NCBI RefSeq assembly: GCF_001905125.1
Contig: NZ_LWLE01000038.1
Coordinates: 89,320 to 153,319, forward strand
Length of the DNA: 64,000 nt
Source of the DNA: Streptomyces sp. TSRI0281
GTDB lineage: Bacteria > Actinomycetota > Actinomycetes > Streptomycetales > Streptomycetaceae
Reading direction: 5' to 3'
How positions within the stretch are numbered: the stretch's first letter is position 1; each line of letters opens with the position of its first letter. This document shows positions 52,964 to 62,198 of the stretch, one piece after another. The notes beneath the pieces were generated by a model, which worked only from the letters and a program-made list of their open reading frames with translations, was not told where the DNA came from and ran no database searches. The translations under genes and the position numbers were made by a program.

Positions 52964-53857
52964 TCAGCGAGGCTGGAGACGCTCGGTCCGCCGCCCGGCC
53001 ACCGGGCCCGCCGGCATCGCGGGATGCAGCCCGAGCAGCACGATCCCGGTGACGATCGCCGCCAGCCCCGCCGCCTCCCAGGCCAGCGCGCCCGTGTCGG
53101 TACGCACCCGGTCGCCGAGGAAGCCGATCCCGCAGGCGATCCCGGCCAGCGGCTGGGCGGCGGTCAGCGCGGGCAGCGACATCCGCAGCGGACCCGTCTC
53201 GAAGGCGCTCTGGACCAGGATCAGCCCGGTCACGCCCAGGACGACGACGCCGTACGGCTGCCAGGCCGTCATCAGCGCCTCCCAGCCGCCCTCGGTCAGC
53301 CGCTCGCCGCTCGCCCGGGTCAGGGCGTCCTGGAGTCCGTACAGCAGACCGGCCGCCACCGCGAGGAGCACAGGGGCCGCCCCGATCCGGGAGTGCCTCG
53401 CGGCGGCCGTCAGCAGCACGGCGAGGCCGACCACCACGCCGATCACCAGCCAGTGGCGCACAGGGTCGGTCACCGGCCCGCCGCCGCGCGGCTCGCCCGC
53501 CACCAGGAACGCCGTGACACCGCCCGCCAGCAGCCACAGCCCGGCCCAGCCCTGCCGGCCCAGCGGCTGCTTGGTGCGGTGCCGGGACAGGGCCATGGCG
53601 AACAGCAGATTGGTCGCCAGGAGCGGTTCCACGACCGATACCTCGCCCCGGCCCAGAGCCAGCGCGCCCAGCACCATCCCGCAGACCATCAGCCCGAGCC
53701 CGGCCAGCCAGCTCTTCACCCGCATCAGGTCGAGCAGCAGCCTGGGGGAGAGGAAGTCGCTCATCGGGGCACGCCGGGCGGCAGCCTGCTGAAGGACGAA
53801 GCCGAAGCCCAGACAGCAGGCGGCGCTCACGGAGAGAACCAGGACCAGCACCGACAC
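52964..53857 (-). CDS. DMT superfamily multidrug/metabolite exporter-like protein
   Basis: This 297-residue protein has nine to ten hydrophobic helices. It starts LVLVLSVSAACCLGFGFVLQQAAARRAP and contains VEPLLATNLLFAMALSRHR and LLYGLQDALTRASG, blocks common in the DMT-type proteins of streptomycetes. The GTG start at 53857 follows GAGGAAG. The substrate is unknown. It diverges from the FAD dehydrogenase gene across a 225-base spacer in which no clear operator was seen. Confidence 0.86.
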   Translation of the reverse strand: MSVLVLVLSVSAACCLGFGFVLQQAAARRAPMSDFLSPRLLLDLMRVKSWLAGLGLMVCGMVLGALALGRGEVSVVEPLLATNLLFAMALSRHRTKQPLGRQGWAGLWLLAGGVTAFLVAGEPRGGGPVTDPVRHWLVIGVVVGLAVLLTAAARHSRIGAAPVLLAVAAGLLYGLQDALTRASGERLTEGGWEALMTAWQPYGVVVLGVTGLILVQSAFETGPLRMSLPALTAAQPLAGIACGIGFLGDRVRTDTGALAWEAAGLAAIVTGIVLLGLHPAMPAGPVAGRRTERLQPR

Positions 53858-54082
53858 GATCTCTTCCTCAAGTCAGGCCGGGAGGGAGTGATGTGGTTCG
53901 ACGATAGTCCCTGCGCCGTACAGGAGCGGTGAGAATGCGGCCGACCGGGCGGTTGACGCCGCCGCGGCCGGTACCGAAGATCTAACGCACGGGTAACTTC
54001 GCGCACGGCCCCGGCTCCCCGCCCTGCCCTCTCCTCCCGCTCCCGCACCACCCCGGCACCGCCCCCGACAAGGATGGAACCC

Positions 54083-55738
54083 ATGGCCTACGACGCTGAT
54101 GTCATCGTGATCGGGGCCGGCCTCGCGGGTCTTGTGGCCACCGCCGAGCTGGTCGACGCCGGCCGTTCGGTGATCGTGCTCGACCAGGAGCCCGAGCAGT
54201 CCATCGGCGGCCAGGCGCACTGGTCCTTCGGCGGCCTGTTCCTCGTCGACTCGCCCGAACAGCGCCGGCTGCGGGTCAAGGACAGCCGCGAGCTGGCCCT
54301 CCAGGACTGGTACGGCACGGCGGGCTTCGACCGCAAGGAGGACCACTGGCCGCGCAAGTGGGCCGAGGCGTACGTCGATTTCGCCGCCGGTGAGAAGCGG
54401 TCCTGGCTGTACGAGCAGGGGCTGCGGCTCTTCCCGGTCGTCGGCTGGGCCGAACGCGGCGGCTACGACGCCAACGGCCACGGCAACTCGGTCCCCCGCT
54501 TCCACATCACCTGGGGCACCGGCCCCGGCGTCGTCGCCCCCTTCGAACGCCGGGTGCGCGAGGGCGTCGCCAAGGGCCTCGTCCAGCTGAGGTTCCGCCA
54601 CCGGGTCACCGGCCTCGGCCGCTCGGCGGGGGCCCTCGACACGGTCACCGGCGAGATCCTGGAGCCGAGCGGCGCCGGGCGCGGCACCGCGAGCAGCCGC
54701 GAGGTCGGCGGCGCGTTCGAGCTGAAGGCCCAGGCGGTGATCGTCACCTCGGGCGGCATCGGCGGCAACCACGACCTCGTACGCTCCCAGTGGCCGGCGC
54801 GGCTCGGCACGCCGCCCGAGAAGATGCTCTCCGGGGTACCCGCCCATGTCGACGGGCTGATGCTGGGCATCGCCGAGGACGCGGGCGCCCACCACATCAA
54901 CCGCGACCGGATGTGGCACTACACCGAGGGCATCGAGAACTGGAACCCGATCTGGGCCAAGCACGGCATCCGGATCCTGCCCGGCCCCTCCTCCCTCTGG
55001 CTGGATGCCCGCGGCAAGCGGCTGCCCGTGCCGCTCTTCCCCGGCTTCGACACGCTCGGCACCCTCGAACACATCATGAAGTCCGGATACGGGTACACCT
55101 GGTTCGTCCTGGACCAGCGGATCATCGGCAAGGAGTTCGCGCTCTCCGGCTCCGAGCAGAACCCGGACCTCACCGGCAAGTCGGTCCGCGACGTGATCGG
55201 CCGGGCCCGCGCCGATGTGCCGGCACCGGTCAAGGCGTTCATGGACAACGGTGTGGACTTCGTCGTCGAGAACGACCTCGGCGCCCTCGTCCGCGGCATG
55301 AACGCGCTCACCGGCGACACCCTGATCGACGAGGACGACCTGCGTCACGAGATCACCGCACGCGACCGCGAGATCGCCAACCCCTTCACCAAGGACCTCC
55401 AGGTCACGGCCATCCGCGGGGCCCGCGCCTATCTGGGCGACCGGCTGATCCGTACGGCGAAGCCGCACCGCATCCTCGACCCGAAGGCGGGCCCGCTGAT
55501 CGCGGTGCGCCTCAACATCCTCACCCGTAAATCCCTGGGCGGTCTGGAGACGGATCTCTCCTCACGGGTGCTCGCCGCGGACGGTAACCCGCTGCCCGGG
55601 ATGTACGCGGCGGGGGAGGCGGCGGGCTTCGGCGGCGGCGGCGTGCACGGCTACCGGTCGCTGGAGGGCACGTTCCTCGGCGGCTGCATCTTCTCGGGCC
55701 GCGCGGCGGGCCGGGCGGCTGCCGAGGCGGTGGGCTGA
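54083..55738 (+). CDS. FAD-binding dehydrogenase (ketosteroid dehydrogenase/fumarate reductase-like)
   Basis: This 551-residue flavoprotein has an N-terminal FAD fold (VIVIGAGLAGLVATAELVDAG, then EQSIGGQAHWSFGG). The substrate-domain motifs are VIVTSGGIGGNHDLVR and a C-terminal GMYAAGEAAGFGGGGVHGYRSLEGTFLGGCIFSGRAAG. This is the family often annotated FAD-binding dehydrogenase, close to 3-ketosteroid delta-1-dehydrogenases. ATG 54083 is chosen because AAGGA lies eight bases before it; ATG 54074 overlaps that site. No steroid genes are adjacent, so the substrate is uncertain. Confidence 0.9.
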   Translation: MAYDADVIVIGAGLAGLVATAELVDAGRSVIVLDQEPEQSIGGQAHWSFGGLFLVDSPEQRRLRVKDSRELALQDWYGTAGFDRKEDHWPRKWAEAYVDFAAGEKRSWLYEQGLRLFPVVGWAERGGYDANGHGNSVPRFHITWGTGPGVVAPFERRVREGVAKGLVQLRFRHRVTGLGRSAGALDTVTGEILEPSGAGRGTASSREVGGAFELKAQAVIVTSGGIGGNHDLVRSQWPARLGTPPEKMLSGVPAHVDGLMLGIAEDAGAHHINRDRMWHYTEGIENWNPIWAKHGIRILPGPSSLWLDARGKRLPVPLFPGFDTLGTLEHIMKSGYGYTWFVLDQRIIGKEFALSGSEQNPDLTGKSVRDVIGRARADVPAPVKAFMDNGVDFVVENDLGALVRGMNALTGDTLIDEDDLRHEITARDREIANPFTKDLQVTAIRGARAYLGDRLIRTAKPHRILDPKAGPLIAVRLNILTRKSLGGLETDLSSRVLAADGNPLPGMYAAGEAAGFGGGGVHGYRSLEGTFLGGCIFSGRAAGRAAAEAVG

Positions 55739-55862
55739 GGCGGTCGGCAGAGGGGGTCGGCCGAGTCGGCGGTCCGGGGAAGTCGGCCGAGGCGGTCCGG
55801 GGAGCGCCCTCCCCGTCATCCGGACCTCCTCCGGCGGCCGAGCGGCGACTGCGCCACCCGGA
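55739..55862. repeat. GGCGGTCCGGGGA repeat spacer
   Basis: The sequence GGCGGTCCGGGGA occurs twice (55768-55780 and 55792-55803, the second shortened), with GTCGGCCGAG units, between the FAD dehydrogenase and the convergent ASCH gene. It may include a terminator but no clear stem was found. Confidence 0.5.
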
Positions 55863-56291
55863 TCACCCGGGCAGCAGCTCCACCACCCGGAACCGCTCGG
55901 CCACGATCATCGTGTCGTCGTCGACGGTGAACTCCGGGTCCCCCAGGGCCTCCCGCATCTCCGCGCTGTGCCAGAACCGCTCGTGCTCCAGCCGCCACTC
56001 GGCCACCGACGCATAGCCCTCGCCCTCGTCGAGCGCGTGCTGGAGTCCGACCTCGCCCAGCGACAGCACCCGTACCCCGGTCACCTCGACCACGGCGACC
56101 TCCCGGCCCTGCGAGTCGATCAGCGCCGACCGCTCGCCCACCGGCGGCAGTTCCTCCTTCTCCGCCTCGTATTCGGCCAGCAGCCCGGAGGTGGACACCT
56201 TCTCCCCGGAGAGCACGGCCGCGACCAACGTGTCGCGCAGCGGGCCGGGGAAGCCCAGAAGGAGGGGTTTGAGGGGTTCGCGGTTCTCCAT
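55863..56291 (-). CDS. ASCH domain protein
   Basis: This 142-residue protein has the ASCH/PUA-like core: LLLGFPGPLRDTLVAAVLSGEKVSTSGLL, the strand-turn SALIDSQGREVAVVEVTGVRV, and VAEWRLEHERFWHSAEM. ASCH proteins bind RNA or act on modified nucleosides; recent work shows amidohydrolase activity on acylated cytidine for some. The role here is unknown. ATG 56291 starts the MENREPLKPLLLG block. Confidence 0.88.
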   Translation of the reverse strand: MENREPLKPLLLGFPGPLRDTLVAAVLSGEKVSTSGLLAEYEAEKEELPPVGERSALIDSQGREVAVVEVTGVRVLSLGEVGLQHALDEGEGYASVAEWRLEHERFWHSAEMREALGDPEFTVDDDTMIVAERFRVVELLPG

Positions 56292-56513
56292 GACGCCAGT
56301 CTGGCACGCACCGGTCGGCCGCCGGGGGCCGCGCGGTGCCCGTACCGGACGGTGGAGGCACGCTGTGCGAACATCCGCCGAATGTGGTCTCATTCCGGCC
56401 AACTATAAGGAAGCCCAGAGGAGTTGACGGAGAGCTGCCCTTGACTCGGAGCCGCGCCTGCCGCTTGGCTGTGCGCGATCATTTGCCCACACCGCGTCGA
56501 AAGAAGCCTGCGG
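56292..56513. promoter_or_regulatory. Divergent promoter region of the ASCH and Pro-rich hypothetical genes
   Basis: The 222-base spacer has two TTGAC -35-like boxes (56413 and 56441) in the direction of the downstream gene. An AT-rich stretch at 56400-56411 (CAACTATAAGGA) may serve the opposite direction. No strong palindrome was seen. Confidence 0.35.
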
Positions 56514-57485
56514 ATGTCCCCGCCTCCGCCGCCCCTGGGCCGCCCCCGCAGACGGGGCGGCCGCTCGGACCACTCCTTCGACCCGGCCCTGGGTGACAGC
56601 GAACTCATCGACGCCCGCGACCAGTTCACCCAGGGCAGATGGACCGTGGCCCGCGCGCTGCTCGTCGCCACCACCACCGACTGGGACCGCCGCGGCCATC
56701 GGGTCCTCGCCCTCGCCGAGACGGGGTCCGCCGTCGAATGGGCCCGCGACTGGCTGCTCGCCGAACCCGACAGCGCCGATGCCGCCACGCTCCTCGGCTG
56801 CGCCGCCGTCGCCCGCGCCCGGCGCCCCAAGGCCGCAGCCGACGCCGTGCCCCTGGCCCGCGAAGCCTGCCTGGCCGCCGCCGGGCGCGCCCCCGCCGAC
56901 CCGACCCCCTGGCTCGGCCTGCTCCTGCTGGACCGTGCCGTCGGCGGCGACAGCGCGGAGACCGGCAGGCTCTTCGAGGAGATCCGTTCCCGGCACCCCG
57001 AACACCACCACGCACACCATCTGATGGCGGCCCATCTCGCCGAGAGCCGCCCCGACAGCGGCCAGGACCCGCTCCACGAGGTCTACGACTTCGCCGCCTG
57101 GGCCGCCGAACAGGCCCCCGCGGACTCCCCGCTCGCCGTGCTCCCGGTCATCGCCCATGCCGAGCGCTACCGCGTCCTCGTCGCCGCGGGCACCGAGTCC
57201 GACGATCCGGCGGCCTCCGGGCACTGGGCCGGGAGGCGGGCCCGCCAGGTCATGAAGGCCGCGTTCGACTGGTGGCTGGAGTGGGAGCGCGAGGACCACC
57301 CCCGCCACCGCGCCGACCTCAACTTCCTGGCACACGCCAAGGTCTGCGAGGGCCGCCCCGCCGAGGCCGCCGCCCTCTTCCACCGCATCGGCCCGCACGC
57401 CACACCCGCCCCCTGGGCGTACTCCGGCCGCGAACCGTACCCCGCCTTCCTCACCGCGCGACGTTTCGCGCTCGGCACCCCCTGA
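56514..57485 (+). CDS. Hypothetical alpha-helical (TPR-like) protein
   Basis: This 323-residue soluble protein has a Pro/Arg-rich start (SPPPPPLGRPRRRGG), then a chain of helix pairs with the Ala/Leu spacing of TPR-type repeats (LLVATTTDWDRRGHRVLALAE, LLGCAAVARARRPKAAADAVPLAREACLAAAG, PWLGLLLLDRAVGG). A His-rich stretch HPEHHHAHHLMAAHLAE follows at about 164-180. There is no enzyme motif. The gene ends 74 bases before the permease and may be cotranscribed. I do not recognise a named family; a scaffolding role is inference. Confidence 0.78.
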   Translation: MSPPPPPLGRPRRRGGRSDHSFDPALGDSELIDARDQFTQGRWTVARALLVATTTDWDRRGHRVLALAETGSAVEWARDWLLAEPDSADAATLLGCAAVARARRPKAAADAVPLAREACLAAAGRAPADPTPWLGLLLLDRAVGGDSAETGRLFEEIRSRHPEHHHAHHLMAAHLAESRPDSGQDPLHEVYDFAAWAAEQAPADSPLAVLPVIAHAERYRVLVAAGTESDDPAASGHWAGRRARQVMKAAFDWWLEWEREDHPRHRADLNFLAHAKVCEGRPAEAAALFHRIGPHATPAPWAYSGREPYPAFLTARRFALGTP

Positions 57486-57559
57486 AAGACACCGCATTCG
57501 GACACCACCGCACGGACGTCGCCACTGAGGACGTCACCACAGAAGGGACCAACCCCGCC

Positions 57560-59131
57560 ATGTCGACGGGCAGTTCATATTCGAGCGATACCGGCACCAC
57601 GAAGGTGACCGGCGATACCGGCGGGATCAACACGTACAAGGGCGAGGAACGCGCCCTGCGGGCGAACCGGCTCGGCACCCCCGGCCTGCTGCTCTCGGTA
57701 CTCGCCGCCAGTGCCCCGCTGATGGTCGTCGCCGGGGTGATGCCCACGGTCTTCGGCGTGATGGGCATCGTCGGACAGCCCCTGCTCTACGTCATCCTCG
57801 GCATCGTCCTGATGCTGTTCGGCGTCGGCTACGCCGAGATGAGCCGGCACGTCCACAACGCCGGGGCCTTCTACGCCTACATCGCCCGCGGTCTCGGCCC
57901 GACGGCCGGCGCGGGCGCCTCGCTCGTGGCGCTGGTCGCGTACAGCGCGATGCAGGTCGGCATCTACGGCATCCTCGGCTTCGAGGTCTCCGGCCTCTTC
58001 TCCACGTACCTCGACATCGATCTGCACTGGTGGATACCGGCCCTCGTCGCGGTGGCGGTCGTCGGTGCCCTGGGATGGCTGAAGATCGATCTCAACGCCA
58101 AGGTGCTCGGCGTCCTGCTGGTCGTGGAATGCGCCCTCGTCGTGATCTTCGACATCGCGGCCGTCAGCAAGCCCGGACCCGAGGGCCTGTCCCTGCACGC
58201 CTTCAACCCGGAGACCCTCACCGGCGCCGGACTCGGCACCGCCCTGTGCTTCTGCATCGCCGCGTTCGTCGGCTTCGAGCAGGCCCCGGTGTACGCGGAG
58301 GAGACCAGTCGCCCGCAGATCGTCGTGTCCCGGGTGATGTTCCTGGCCGTCGGCTACGCGGCGCTGTTCCTCGCCGTCAGCTCCTGGGCCCTGACCGTCG
58401 CCACCGGCCCCGGATTCATCGCGGACACCTCCCTCAAGGAGGGCCCCGGCATGCTCTTCGGCCTCACCGAGGAGCGGCTCGGCACCACCTTCACCGACGT
58501 CCTGCACGTCCTCTTCGTCACCGGCATGTTCGCCGCGCTCCTGAGCTTCCACAACGTCGTCGCCCGCTACGCCTTCGCGATGGGCCGCGAGGGCCTGCTG
58601 CCCGCCGGGTTCGGCCGCACCAACAAGGTGAGCGGCGCCCCCGCCACCGGATCACTGCTCCAGTCCGTCCTCTCCGCCGTGATCGTGCTGGCCTTCGCGC
58701 TCACCGACGACAACCCGATCGGTGACCCCACCGCGCCCGTACTGCACCTGTTCACCTGGATGGGCAACGTCGGGGCGCTCGGCGTCATCGTGCTGATGGC
58801 CGCCGCCTCGTTCGCCGTCATCGCCTTCTTCGTACGCCGCGGCGCCGGCCGGGCCCAGGCCCCGCGTCTCGTCGCGTCCGCTCTCGCCGGTGTCGCCCTG
58901 CTGGCCATCGCCGTCTTCACCGTCAGGGACTTCGGCATCCTCGTCGGCTCGGGTCCCGGCTCGGTACTCAACTGGCTGCTGCCCGGCGTGATCGTCGCCG
59001 CGCTCGTCGCCGGCCTGGTGTACGGGGCGGTGCTGCGCTCCACCAAGCCGGAGGTGCACGCGAGGATCGGCCTCGGCAACGAGGCGTTCCAACTGGAGAA
59101 GGCGGCCGGGGACACCCCCGCCCGGCGCTGA
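57560..59131 (+). CDS. APC superfamily amino acid/amine permease
   Basis: This 523-residue transporter has 12-13 helices. The first APC helix region is ANRLGTPGLLLSVLAASAPLMVVAG; later blocks include YAEMSRHVHNAGAFYAYIARGLGP, FVGFEQAPVYAEET and FHNVVARYAFAMGREGLLP. The N-terminus is hydrophilic (about 35 residues). It should import amino acids, polyamines or similar by proton coupling. AGAAGGGA precedes the ATG at 57560. The reading frame stays open far upstream through the previous gene, but that is chance. A large nested hairpin follows. Confidence 0.93.
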   Translation: MSTGSSYSSDTGTTKVTGDTGGINTYKGEERALRANRLGTPGLLLSVLAASAPLMVVAGVMPTVFGVMGIVGQPLLYVILGIVLMLFGVGYAEMSRHVHNAGAFYAYIARGLGPTAGAGASLVALVAYSAMQVGIYGILGFEVSGLFSTYLDIDLHWWIPALVAVAVVGALGWLKIDLNAKVLGVLLVVECALVVIFDIAAVSKPGPEGLSLHAFNPETLTGAGLGTALCFCIAAFVGFEQAPVYAEETSRPQIVVSRVMFLAVGYAALFLAVSSWALTVATGPGFIADTSLKEGPGMLFGLTEERLGTTFTDVLHVLFVTGMFAALLSFHNVVARYAFAMGREGLLPAGFGRTNKVSGAPATGSLLQSVLSAVIVLAFALTDDNPIGDPTAPVLHLFTWMGNVGALGVIVLMAAASFAVIAFFVRRGAGRAQAPRLVASALAGVALLAIAVFTVRDFGILVGSGPGSVLNWLLPGVIVAALVAGLVYGAVLRSTKPEVHARIGLGNEAFQLEKAAGDTPARR

Positions 59132-59164
59132 GCGGCGCACCCGCACCGGCCGGGGCGCACGATC

Positions 59165-59263
59165 GGGACCGTGCCCTTCCGGCACATGACGACGGCGCCC
59201 GCCGGCCCGGAGGCATGCCGTGGCATGCGCACCGGGCCGGCGGGCGCCATGGGGCACGGTCCC
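59165..59263. terminator. Three-level nested inverted repeat (cruciform) between convergent apc and gntT
   Basis: The outer arms are GGGACCGTGCCC (59165-59176) and GGGCACGGTCCC (59252-59263), a perfect 12 bp. The middle arms are a perfect 17 bp: GGCGCCCGCCGGCCCGG (59194-59210) and its complement (59232-59248). The inner arms are GCATGCC (59213-59219) and GGCATGC (59222-59228). Total 36 bp of perfect pairing in 99 bases. It is probably a bidirectional terminator. Confidence 0.85.
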
Positions 59264-59301
59264 ACGGGCCGTGGGGGGAGGACCGTGCGGGCGGCTGCTC
59301 G

Positions 59302-60699
59302 CTAGAGAACCAGCGACAGCAGCAGGATGAAGGCCAGCGAGACGACGGAGATGATCGTCTCCATCACCGACCAGGTCTTGACGGTCTGACCGACGTCCAT
59401 GCCGAAGTACTCCTTCACCAGCCAGAACCCGGCGTCGTTGACATGGCTGAAGAACAGCGAGCCCGCGCCGACGGCGAGAACCAGCAGCGCCGCGTGCGAG
59501 GTGGACATGTCGGCGGCCAGCGGGGCGACCAGACCGGCCGCCGAGATGGTGGCGACGGTCGCCGAACCCGTCGCGAGCCGGATCCCGACGGCTATCAGCC
59601 AGCCGAGCAGCAGCGCGGGGATCGACCAGTTCTCGGAGAACTCCAGGATCATCTGGCCCACACCGGCGTCGATGAGGGTCTGCTTGAAGCCGCCGCCCGC
59701 GCCCACGATCAGCAGGACGCCGGCGATCGGTGCGAGGGACTTCTCGACGGTGCTGGAGAGCCGGCCCTTGGTGAACCCGGCCGCCCGGCCCAACGTGAAC
59801 ATGCCGACGATGACAGCCGCGAGCAGAGCGATCAGCGGCGAGCCGATCACATCGGTGACCCGCTGGACGCTGTTCTCCGGGTTGTCCACGACGATGTCGA
59901 CAAGTGCCTTGACCAGCATCAGGACGACCGGAAGCAGAATGGTCGCCAGGGTGGCGCCGAAGCTGGGACGACGGTCCAGCTCCTCGGACGGGCGCTGCGG
60001 AATCATCTGCTCCGGCGCCTTGATGTCCACCCAGCGGGCGGCGTAACGGGAGAAGAGCGGACCCGCGATGATCACCGTCGGGATCGCGACCAGTACACCC
60101 AGGGCCAGCGTGACCCCGAGATTGGCGCCGAGGGCGTCGATCGCGACCAGCGGGCCGGGGTGCGGCGGGATCAGCCCGTGCATCACGGAGAGACCGGCCA
60201 GCGCCGGGATACCGATCCGCATCAGGGAGTAGTTGCCGCGCTTGGCGACCAGCAGCACCACCGGGATCATCAGCACGATCCCGACCTCGAAGAACAGCGG
60301 CAGACCGATGATCGAGGCGATCAGGACCATCGCCCACGGCATGGCCCGCCTGCTCGCCTTCGCGAGGATCGTGTCGACGATCTGGTCCGCGCCCCCGGAA
60401 TCGGCGAGCAGCTTGCCCAGGATGGCGCCGAGCGCGATGAGGACGCCGACGCCCGCGACGGTCGAGCCGAGACCGGCGGTGAAGCTGGCGATCGTCCTGG
60501 CCGGTGCGGCACCCGCGAACGAACCGAGCGCGAGTGACCCGATGGTCAGCGCGAGGAACGCGTGCATCTTGAACTTGGTGATGAGCAGAACGATGACGGC
60601 GATGCCCGCCAGAACGGCGATGCCCAACTGCGCGTTGCCGGCCGAAGTGATCGGTTCGACGGCGTCCGCTGCCAGCATCTCGACGCTGAGACTGGTCAC
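59302..60699 (-). CDS. gntT: Gluconate:H+ symporter
   Basis: This 465-residue permease of the GntP family has 12-14 hydrophobic segments with the family blocks MHAFLALTIGSLALG, GFGSTVAGVGVLIALGAILGKLL (here starting GLG), MHGLIPPHPGPLVAIDALGANLG and SATVATISAAGLVAPL, and a terminal FSHVNDAGFWLVKEYFGM. It takes up gluconate for phosphorylation by GntK, encoded just upstream (11-base gap). GTG 60699 has AAGGATC upstream. From memory the S. coelicolor counterpart is called gntP. Confidence 0.95.
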   Translation of the reverse strand: MTSLSVEMLAADAVEPITSAGNAQLGIAVLAGIAVIVLLITKFKMHAFLALTIGSLALGSFAGAAPARTIASFTAGLGSTVAGVGVLIALGAILGKLLADSGGADQIVDTILAKASRRAMPWAMVLIASIIGLPLFFEVGIVLMIPVVLLVAKRGNYSLMRIGIPALAGLSVMHGLIPPHPGPLVAIDALGANLGVTLALGVLVAIPTVIIAGPLFSRYAARWVDIKAPEQMIPQRPSEELDRRPSFGATLATILLPVVLMLVKALVDIVVDNPENSVQRVTDVIGSPLIALLAAVIVGMFTLGRAAGFTKGRLSSTVEKSLAPIAGVLLIVGAGGGFKQTLIDAGVGQMILEFSENWSIPALLLGWLIAVGIRLATGSATVATISAAGLVAPLAADMSTSHAALLVLAVGAGSLFFSHVNDAGFWLVKEYFGMDVGQTVKTWSVMETIISVVSLAFILLLSLVL

Positions 60700-60710
60700 G
60701 GTGATGATCC

Positions 60711-61220
60711 TTAGATGTCGAGCCGGCGCAACGCGGCGACGGCTCGCTGGGTGATTTCCTCGGGGGTGCCGGACACATCGACCGCTACGCCGGCCTCGTC
60801 GGCCTGGAGCGGCTGGAGGGTGGCGAACTGCGAGTCGAGCAGCGCGGTCGGCATGAAGTGGCCCTTGCGGTCCGCCATCCGCTCCTCGATCAGGGCCCGG
60901 TCGCCGGTCAGATGAAGGAAGACGGCACCGGGGGCCCCGGCCCGCAGCCGGTCGCGGTAGACCCGCTTGAGCGCCGAACTGCTGACGACACCACCGAGAC
61001 CGGCCCGGCCGTGCGCCCACTGGCCGATCGCGTCCAGCCAGGGCCGGCGGTCCGTGTCGTCCAGCGGGGTGCCGGCCGACATCTTGGCGATGTTCGCCGC
61101 GGGATGGAAGTCGTCTCCCTCGGCGTACGGAACGCCGAGTCCGGCGGCGAGCAGGGGACCGATCGTGGTCTTGCCGGTTCCTGCTACGCCCATCACCACG
61201 ACGACGTGGGGGGTGCTCAT
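60711..61220 (-). CDS. gntK: Gluconokinase
   Basis: This 169-residue kinase makes 6-phosphogluconate from gluconate and ATP. The P-loop is GVAGTGKTT at about 11-19; other GntK blocks are EGDDFHPAANIAKMSAGTPLDDTDR, CSALKRVYRD-type SSALKRVYRDRLR, and GHFMPTALLDSQFATLQPL. It is the first gene of the gntK-gntT operon and diverges from gntR. The length is typical of the small (GntK-type) gluconokinases. Confidence 0.96.
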   Translation of the reverse strand: MSTPHVVVVMGVAGTGKTTIGPLLAAGLGVPYAEGDDFHPAANIAKMSAGTPLDDTDRRPWLDAIGQWAHGRAGLGGVVSSSALKRVYRDRLRAGAPGAVFLHLTGDRALIEERMADRKGHFMPTALLDSQFATLQPLQADEAGVAVDVSGTPEEITQRAVAALRRLDI

Positions 61221-61275
61221 TGGTGCCTCGCTGTCTTCTTCGACATCGGTCCGTCGCGCTACTGAAACCCATTAG

Positions 61276-61314
61276 GTACGACTTATTCAAGTGGCTGTGA
61301 CACAAACGTCGTAC
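61276..61314. promoter_or_regulatory. Candidate GntR operators in the gntK/gntR divergent promoter
   Basis: GTACGAC (61276-61282) and GTCGTAC (61308-61314) are inverted copies centred in the 130-base divergent spacer, in AT-rich context (TTAGGTACGACTTATT and AACGTCGTACTTTT). They are likely GntR sites and would control both directions. Confidence 0.65.
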
Positions 61315-61350
61315 TTTTTGTTCCCGAGGGGTGCCCCGTAGGCTTGCCCC

Positions 61351-62052
61351 ATGACCACACAGAGCCAGGGGCTGCATACACATGTGCTGGACACCCTGGG
61401 TCTGGAGATCGCCTCCGGCCAGTGCCCACCGGGCCGGGTGCTGCGCAGCGACGAGCTGGTCCAGCGCTTCGACGTCTCCCGTACGGTCGTCCGCGAAGTG
61501 GTCCGCGTCCTGGAGTCCATGCACCTGGTCGAGTCCCGGCGCCGGGTCGGAGTGACCGTGCAGCCTGCCGAGGCGTGGAACGTCTACGACCCGCAGGTCA
61601 TCCGCTGGCGGCTGGCCGGCAGCGACCGCCCGCGCCAGCTCCGCTCACTGACCGTTCTGCGCTCGGCGATCGAACCGGTCGCGGCCCGTCTCGCCGCCCG
61701 CAACGCCACCCCCCAGCAGTGCGCACAGCTCACCGAACGCGCCCTGGGCATGGTCGCCACCTCGCGCGGCCAGCAGCTGGAGGGCTATCTGGAACACGAC
61801 ACCGCGTTCCACCGGATCATCCTCAACGCCTCCGGCAACGAGATGTTCGCGCGCCTCGGGGACGTGGTCGCCGAGGTCCTCGCGGGCCGTACCCACCACC
61901 AGGTGATGTTCGAGGACCCCGACCCGGCCGCGGTCACCCTCCACGTCCGGCTCGCCGAGGCGGTCCGCGAGAGGGACGAGAAGGGGGCCGAGCGCCTCAC
62001 CAAGGAGATCGCGGTCGGCGCCCTCCACGAACTGGACGTCCTCGCGCCGTAG
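61351..62052 (+). CDS. gntR: GntR/FadR-family gluconate repressor
   Basis: This 233-residue regulator has a winged helix (about 5-75: THVLDTLGLEIASGQCPPG, LRSDELVQRFDVSRTVVREVVRVLESMHLVESRRRVGVTV) and an FCD effector domain (about 90-225) with metal-ligand candidates in EHDTAFHRIILNASGNEMF and the His of LTKEIAVGALHELD. The divergent position and inverted repeats fit the described streptomycete GntR that represses the gluconate operon (SCO1678 from memory). The effector is probably gluconate or 6-phosphogluconate. Confidence 0.93.
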   Translation: MTTQSQGLHTHVLDTLGLEIASGQCPPGRVLRSDELVQRFDVSRTVVREVVRVLESMHLVESRRRVGVTVQPAEAWNVYDPQVIRWRLAGSDRPRQLRSLTVLRSAIEPVAARLAARNATPQQCAQLTERALGMVATSRGQQLEGYLEHDTAFHRIILNASGNEMFARLGDVVAEVLAGRTHHQVMFEDPDPAAVTLHVRLAEAVRERDEKGAERLTKEIAVGALHELDVLAP

Positions 62053-62198
62053 CCCGGCCGCTCGTCCGAAGGGGCATCGCTCCGGTCCCCCGCCGGGCGG
62101 TCCACGCCGCCGCGGATGACCGCGCGCCACCTCATGAGGCGTACCGTTGTCGTCGGCGTTCGATCATGACAAAAGCTCAGAAACAGGGAGACCACGCT

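Noticed and set aside
56639..57559. A frame that extends the APC permease upstream by about 300 codons
   Set aside because: The extension is Arg/Pro-rich and out of frame with the TPR-like gene that has its own ribosome site. The permease has a normal N-terminus at 57560.
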